Source of the DNA: Pelagibacter sp047722505
Lineage (GTDB): Bacteria > Pseudomonadota > Alphaproteobacteria > Pelagibacterales > Pelagibacteraceae
Assembly: GCF_047722505.1 (NCBI RefSeq)
Contig: NZ_CP159814.1
Coordinates: 1,116,001 to 1,180,000, forward strand
DNA length: 64,000 nucleotides
Direction of reading: 5' to 3'
Shown: piece by piece, positions 59,378-64,000 of the stretch
Numbering within the stretch: position 1 is the stretch's first letter
Layout: every line of letters begins with the position of its first letter
Position numbers and translations under genes: made by a program
The notes under the pieces: generated by a model
Database searches by the model: none
What the model saw: only the letters and a program-made list of their open reading frames with translations
Told to the model about the DNA's origin: nothing

Positions 59378-59725
59378 GTGAAAGTTTATTTTAATAATTC
59401 ATGTAAAATTTGCCAAGCAGAAATAGATTTGTATAAAAAACAAAATATTAAAGACATAGAGTGGGTAGATATCACAAATAATAAATCTGCTGAAATAGAA
59501 ACTCAAAAGAATGCAGAGAACCTTCTACGTAGACTTCATGTTAAAGATGGTGAGAATGTAATCGAAGGAGCAGAAGCTTTTTTATTAGTATGGAAGAAAA
59601 TTCCTAAGTATAAGTTTCTTTATAGTTTTTTTAAAACTCCAATAATTTTTACTTTATTTTCATTTTTTTATGAAATTATTGCTTTCTTTTTATTTTTAAA
59701 AAATAAAAAACAACTTTTAAAATAG
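59378..59725 (+). CDS. DUF393 (thiol-disulfide oxidoreductase DCC-like) protein
   Basis: 115 residues. N-terminal MKVYFNNSCKICQAEIDLYK keeps the C-x2-C of DUF393 though the usual DCC start is absent; LLRRLHVKDGENVIEGAEAF is the second conserved block. The C terminus holds a hydrophobic segment. The start is GTG, directly following the rhodanese stop. Confidence 0.8.
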   Translation: MKVYFNNSCKICQAEIDLYKKQNIKDIEWVDITNNKSAEIETQKNAENLLRRLHVKDGENVIEGAEAFLLVWKKIPKYKFLYSFFKTPIIFTLFSFFYEIIAFFLFLKNKKQLLK

Positions 59726-59770
59726 GTTTTTAATGTTGAGAAGAGGTGCTGAATAAAATATATTTTAGTT

Positions 59771-60313
59771 ATGAAATTTTTTATACTATTTTTATTTATA
59801 TGTAGTTTTATTTTATCTGTTCAGTCCTCTCAAAAAAATGATTTAAATAATCTTTTTAATCAACTTCAAAATATTAATAATTCAAAAAGTGCTGCTTTAT
59901 TGGAACAAGAAATTTGGTCTATTTGGAATAAACATCCCAATGATCTTAGGTTAACTGAAAAGTTAGAGTTTGGAACTGAGCTGATGCAATATGGGGATTA
60001 TAATTATGCACTAAAAGTTTTCAGTAACGTACTAGAGAATGACCCTAAATGGTCTGAAGCTTGGAATAAAAGAGCAACTGTATATTTTTTAATGAGCCAG
60101 TTTACAAATTCATTAAATGATATTGATAAAGTTTTAGATATAGAGCCTAGACACTTTGGGGCTTTATCAGGACAAGCAAGAATTTTCATAAAACTTCAAG
60201 AATATGAAAAAGCAATTAAGAGTATTGAAAACTCATTAAAATTCTACCCATCATTTAAAAGTCGTGAATTGATACCTGAAATTGAAAGATTAATTAGAGA
60301 AGATAGTATTTAA
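59771..60313 (+). CDS. TPR-repeat exported protein
   Basis: 180 residues with a signal peptide (1-19, ending SVQSS) and about three TPR units; for example YGDYNYALKVFSNVLENDPK followed by WSEAWNKRATVYFLMSQFTN. Periplasmic scaffold or adaptor of unknown partner. Convergent with the lysine-rich gene, one base between. Confidence 0.8.
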   Translation: MKFFILFLFICSFILSVQSSQKNDLNNLFNQLQNINNSKSAALLEQEIWSIWNKHPNDLRLTEKLEFGTELMQYGDYNYALKVFSNVLENDPKWSEAWNKRATVYFLMSQFTNSLNDIDKVLDIEPRHFGALSGQARIFIKLQEYEKAIKSIENSLKFYPSFKSRELIPEIERLIREDSI

Positions 60314-60314
60314 T

Positions 60315-61493
60315 CTAATCTTTTTTAGCTCTTTTTCTTGAAATTAACTGCGTTAAAGAGTCAACCATTAGATCAGAGGCTTTAAATATTTCGTTTGATT
60401 TAAATTCATGAGAAGAATTTTTCTCAGGATCTGATTTATCTTCAATAACTATTCCTTCGTCAGGAGAATTATTTTTTATATAAATTAATAGCAACCACTC
60501 TTCATCGGGTGCCTCATCCCATTTGATAAAGATTTCACCAGTTTCAAATCTTTGGTCAATACATCTAAAAATAGACATGTGTCTAGTGATGTGTCGCTTG
60601 TTAAGTTGAAAAACTAAACTGCTGGCACTTCTATAAAAGCTTTCAAGAGAAAGTTCAATTTTCTGCCTCGCAATTTTATAGTCTTTCTCTTTTTGGAGTA
60701 AAGTTTCTCTATCCTCATCACCTTGAATTTTTACTCCTAGAGCCTCTACTCTTTCTCTAATTTTTTGATCTCGTATAATTCTATATTTATCTTTTAGTTT
60801 TTCTATTCTTGCTTGAAGACCAGAATAATCATCTCTTTTTTCTTTTAATGAGATCTTTTCAAGCTTTTCTAATTCTTTAATTTCTCTTATTCTAAATTTT
60901 TCTATTTGTTTTTCTAACTGTAATTGTTTCAGAAATTGTTTTTGTCTTTCAGCATGTTCCGTTCTAAGTAATGCTTGCTCCTTACGTAAAAATAACTTTA
61001 TGTCTCTTGCTCTTTCTTTTTCAAGTTTAATTTCTTCTTTTAATGCTTTTTCTTTGAGTTTAGTTTGCTCTTCTGCTTCTTTTATTTTTTGCTTTTGAAT
61101 TTGTAATTTTTCTTTTTCTTTTTTCTCAATTTCCTCAAGTTGTCTTCTTCTTTTTTCTTCAGCTTTTAAAGTTTTATACTCAAATATTCTATTGGCGATA
61201 TTATCAAAAAAGTCTTGAATATATTTTTCTAAATTAAAATTAATTTTGAAATTAAATTCTGGTTTTAAAGAATGCTGAAGTTTGATTATTGCTGATATTA
61301 AGCTTCCACTTATTTTAACCAGTTTTTTTTTAACTGGTTTTTTTTTAGCTAGGTTTTTTTTAGCTGGTATTTTTTTAGCTGGTATTTTTTTAGCTGGTTT
61401 TTTTTTAACTGGTTTTTTTTTAACTGGCTTTTTTTTAGCTGGTATTTTTTTAGCTGGGTTTTTTTTAGCTAGGTTTTTTTTTATTTTTTTCAT
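60315..61493 (-). CDS. Lysine-rich repeat and coiled-coil protein
   Basis: 392 residues. The first about 60 are repeats of a five-residue unit (KKIPA, KKKPV, KKNLA), like the tails of histone-H1-like and AlgP-type proteins. Residues about 100-290 form a long charged coiled coil (many EK/EEQ heptads). The last about 110 residues look globular (RCIDQRFETGEIFIKWDEAP). Family unknown; the tail suggests DNA or polyphosphate binding. Confidence 0.65.
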   Translation of the reverse strand: MKKIKKNLAKKNPAKKIPAKKKPVKKKPVKKKPAKKIPAKKIPAKKNLAKKKPVKKKLVKISGSLISAIIKLQHSLKPEFNFKINFNLEKYIQDFFDNIANRIFEYKTLKAEEKRRRQLEEIEKKEKEKLQIQKQKIKEAEEQTKLKEKALKEEIKLEKERARDIKLFLRKEQALLRTEHAERQKQFLKQLQLEKQIEKFRIREIKELEKLEKISLKEKRDDYSGLQARIEKLKDKYRIIRDQKIRERVEALGVKIQGDEDRETLLQKEKDYKIARQKIELSLESFYRSASSLVFQLNKRHITRHMSIFRCIDQRFETGEIFIKWDEAPDEEWLLLIYIKNNSPDEGIVIEDKSDPEKNSSHEFKSNEIFKASDLMVDSLTQLISRKRAKKD

Positions 61494-61523
61494 ACTTTAA
61501 GGAATTCATGATTTATCAATATA

Positions 61524-62714
61524 TTAATGATAAATATAGTCTCTTGTAATAGGTGTGGATGTATAACTCTTTGTTAGCTGGAATTGATACACAACCTGAT
61601 CACCCCATTTGAAAGCAATTTCACACCCAGCAAGGTAAAATTCCCACATTCTAAAAAACCTTTCATCATACATTTTAACAATTTTTTCCTTATTTTTTAT
61701 GCAGTTTTCTTTCCAATGTCTCAATGTGTGTGAATAGTGTAACTTGAGAACTTCAATATCAGATACTACTAATCCTGCTTTTTCAATTGGTGTGGTTACC
61801 TCACTTAAGCTTGGTGTGTATCCACCTGGAAAAATATACTTTGTTACCCATGGATGTGGGTCTCTTGGTGGATTAACAGAACCAATAGTATGAATTAAAG
61901 AAATACCATTATTACTAAGTAGTTTTTCTACTTGCTTAAAAAATTTTTTATAAAATTTTCTCCCCACATGTTCAAACATTCCAACACTAACAATCCTATC
62001 AAATTTTTCATCTAATTCTCGGTAATCCATAAGCTTAAATGTAACTTGATTCTCTAAATTAAGTTCTTTAGCTTTTTTTAAACAATAATCTAATTGGTTT
62101 TGTGACAATGTAATTCCTGTTACTTCACAATTTTTAGATTTAGCAATATCTATAGCTAATGATCCCCACCCACACCCGATATCAAGAACTTTTTGATTAG
62201 ATTGTATATTTAATTTTTTAATTATGTGTTGTATCTTATTATTTTGAGCATCTTCTAAAGTGTCATTCTCATTTTTAAAATATCCACAAGAATATTGTCT
62301 TTTTTTATCTAAAAACAAATCATATAGATCATCTGATAGATCATAATGGTGAGAAACATTCATTTTAGATTTTTTTATGAAATTAAAATTTGTAAGATAT
62401 CTGTATGAACCACTCAGTTTATTTATAAGGTGACTAAAAAAATTTATTTCTCCTCGTCCAATATTCATAAGCGCTAAATCTAAAAATTCAGTTAGTGTTC
62501 CATTTTCAATAACGATATCTCCATCAGAATAAGCTTCTCCAAAGTATAGATCAGGGCGATATAGTAATTTATAATGAAGCTTCTTGTTTAAAATCTTAAG
62601 CTTAATTGGAGTTTTTTTTTGAGGAGAGCCTATAATATATTTTTTTGAATTGGCATCAACTAGTATGAAGCCATCTTTTTTAAATATGTTATTTAAAAAC
62701 CTTGCTAATTGCAT
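61524..62714 (-). CDS. cfa: Cyclopropane-fatty-acyl-phospholipid synthase
   Basis: 396-residue SAM-dependent enzyme. The methyltransferase core has KVLDIGCGWGSLAIDIA, SHHYDLSDDLYDLFLD before it, and the C-terminal block FPGGYTPSLSEVTTPIEKAG with LRHWKENC. It adds a methylene bridge to unsaturated lipids; related methyltransferases on hydroxyl or other lipids share this build. Follows the aldolase gene directly. Confidence 0.9.
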   Translation of the reverse strand: MQLARFLNNIFKKDGFILVDANSKKYIIGSPQKKTPIKLKILNKKLHYKLLYRPDLYFGEAYSDGDIVIENGTLTEFLDLALMNIGRGEINFFSHLINKLSGSYRYLTNFNFIKKSKMNVSHHYDLSDDLYDLFLDKKRQYSCGYFKNENDTLEDAQNNKIQHIIKKLNIQSNQKVLDIGCGWGSLAIDIAKSKNCEVTGITLSQNQLDYCLKKAKELNLENQVTFKLMDYRELDEKFDRIVSVGMFEHVGRKFYKKFFKQVEKLLSNNGISLIHTIGSVNPPRDPHPWVTKYIFPGGYTPSLSEVTTPIEKAGLVVSDIEVLKLHYSHTLRHWKENCIKNKEKIVKMYDERFFRMWEFYLAGCEIAFKWGDQVVYQFQLTKSYTSTPITRDYIYH

Positions 62715-63599
62715 CTAAGCCGCCTTTAAGGATCCCAGTGTGAAATTAAGCTTATTAAGCTCCTCTATCAATAGAAATTTATCTCTTTCATTTAAAAGAC
62801 TGACAGGGGGCAGAACATTTTTATAAATCTTATTTTCATCAGACATAAAAGAATGTAACCCTGAAATTAGATTAAATTTTTCAAAAGTATTTCTGACATC
62901 ACAGAGCATTTTATTTTTTGTTTGTTCTTTTTGTTCAATAAAATCATCATAAACTTGTCGTGATAATTCTGCCGTTACATTGCAAGTTGCAGTAATAATT
63001 CCAGTACATCCCAATTCCAAACCTTTTAATAGTTTTGACTCTGATCCTGGTAGAATAGAAAAATTATCAATCTTTAGATTTTCATATAAGTTGTAAGAGC
63101 TATCTTTAACTCCAACTATTTGTTTTGGAAACTTCTTAACAAGCTTTTCAACACATTCGATACTAAACTTATAACCACACAACTTCTCAAAGTTATATAA
63201 AACAACTCTACTGTCTGGTAAAACATCAATTATTCTTGAATAAAACTCTATTACCTCACTATCACCATACTTATAATAAGCAGGTGGCATTATTAAAAAA
63301 TCATTAAAATTTAAAGAGTTGGCAACCTTCATTAAATTTATAGTTTCGTTTAAAGAATTAAGTCCAGTTCCAATTAAATATTTTTCTTTATATTTACTTT
63401 CTGATAATTTATTTAATAAGCCGATTTTTTCACCGATGGATATAAGCTGCGCTTGTCCTGTACTTCCAAAAAGAGCAACACCATGGCAACCCATACCTAT
63501 TATTTTTTCAGCATGATTAACTGTCTTTTCAATGTTTAGACTTAAATCGCTGTTAAATATTGACATTGATGCTGCGTAAATACCTTTAATTTTACTCAT
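62715..63599 (-). CDS. Dihydrodipicolinate synthase/N-acetylneuraminate lyase family aldolase
   Basis: 294 residues of the DapA superfamily. The Schiff-base lysine is in QIVGVKDSSYN and the proton-shuttling tyrosine in VVLYNFEKLC; the usual GTTGE reads GSTGQ, so true DapA function is unlikely and another 2-keto acid aldolase is more probable. Abuts the cfa gene with no gap. Confidence 0.85.
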   Translation of the reverse strand: MSKIKGIYAASMSIFNSDLSLNIEKTVNHAEKIIGMGCHGVALFGSTGQAQLISIGEKIGLLNKLSESKYKEKYLIGTGLNSLNETINLMKVANSLNFNDFLIMPPAYYKYGDSEVIEFYSRIIDVLPDSRVVLYNFEKLCGYKFSIECVEKLVKKFPKQIVGVKDSSYNLYENLKIDNFSILPGSESKLLKGLELGCTGIITATCNVTAELSRQVYDDFIEQKEQTKNKMLCDVRNTFEKFNLISGLHSFMSDENKIYKNVLPPVSLLNERDKFLLIEELNKLNFTLGSLKAA

Positions 63600-63649
63600 A
63601 GGCTAAACTTATATAAATTAAAAATTTAGTAAAGATGATAAAGTATTAA

Positions 63650-64000
63650 ATGAAAATTTTAATAGTACAAAATAAAATGGGGATTGGAGATATGATAATC
63701 TATCTTCCATTTATAGATGCTATTTCTAAAAAGTATAATACACCAGTAAGTATTCTGGTCAAAAAAAGTTCTAAAGCTGACCAATTTTTAAAAGATAACA
63801 AAATTATTGAAAAAATAATAATCTTAGAACAGGGTAATAAACTAAAGAATGCTAAGCACCAGGGTTTTAAAGGATTTATAAACTTAACAAAAGAACTTAG
63901 AAAATATAACTTTGACAAAGTTTTTATTTTTAACTCGTCACTTAGATTCAACTTAATATCGAGATTTGCTGGTATTAAAGATATTCACCAATATCCCTTA
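63650..64000 (+). CDS. Glycosyltransferase family 9 protein, N-terminal part (cut by window edge)
   Basis: 117 codons open to the window end. Begins MKILIVQNKMGIGDMIIYLP, the pattern of heptosyltransferase-like enzymes (GIGDM in place of GDxLL), followed by ISKKYNTPVSILVKKSSKAD and FDKVFIFNSSLRF. Probably adds a sugar to LPS core. Divergent from the aldolase gene by 50 bases. Confidence 0.75.
   Translation, partial: MKILIVQNKMGIGDMIIYLPFIDAISKKYNTPVSILVKKSSKADQFLKDNKIIEKIIILEQGNKLKNAKHQGFKGFINLTKELRKYNFDKVFIFNSSLRFNLISRFAGIKDIHQYPL

Overview
The window looks like a chromosomal segment of an AT-rich, streamlined marine alphaproteobacterium, most likely Pelagibacterales (SAR11) or a close relative. 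The support is the very low GC, intergenic gaps of a few bases, frequent ATGA-type overlaps, alphaproteobacterial families (DUF1467, DUF2093, DUF2721, DUF3035/BamF), retinal-forming carotenoid genes, and a SAM-II plus SAM-V riboswitch tandem in front of bhmT, an arrangement known from Pelagibacter. I recognised no rRNA or tRNA gene.

Layout. 1-6 kb: the end of crtY and blh (retinal synthesis for a rhodopsin), ispH, thrB, rnhA, a peroxiredoxin and thrC. 6-17.2 kb: a respiratory block with two complete cytochrome c oxidase sets on the minus strand. The first (6.0-11.0 kb) is an alternative set (subunits II, I, III, IV, a small membrane protein and heme O synthase). The second (12.6-17.2 kb) is the usual aa3 set with Cox11, SURF1 and a 41-residue membrane protein. 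Between them lie an extra subunit-III-like protein, SCO and a small membrane protein. 17.3-24 kb: rsmE, a dehalogenase, the SAM-controlled bhmT-osmC unit, then an HxlR regulator divergent from a redox operon (CDGSH, DoxX, pirin, quinone reductase). 24-29.8 kb: ubiA and a lipid A/Kdo export operon (msbA-waaA-lpxK-lpxL). 30-38 kb: purD-rsmD, then a minus-strand run HAD-ribF-ileS-lspA-bamF-pgi. 38.3-40.4 kb: groES-groEL behind a possible RpoH promoter.

40.4-48.7 kb holds the most unusual region: an integrated element of about 8.2 kb, inserted just after the groEL terminator and bounded by a 19-bp perfect direct repeat. It has a tyrosine integrase at its right end, a serine recombinase, many small unknown genes, and seven copies of a 32-33 bp imperfect palindrome (GTT-N-CCC arms and a CTAATAG-like centre) spread through its intergenic spaces. 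Three copies are followed exactly 21 bp later by a -10-like hexamer, so the palindrome looks like the binding site of an element-wide regulator. To its right, one orphan gene is flanked by a different pair of repeats, as if an older, smaller insertion decayed at the same hotspot.

49.9-64 kb returns to core genes: a DEAD-box helicase with a 96-bp repeat tail, typA, a YczE-like protein, an FAD oxidoreductase, tldE/tldD, rhodanese and DUF393, TPR and lysine-rich coiled-coil proteins, cyclopropane fatty acid synthase, a DapA-family aldolase and the start of a family 9 glycosyltransferase.

All function calls come from reading motifs by eye. No database search was run.
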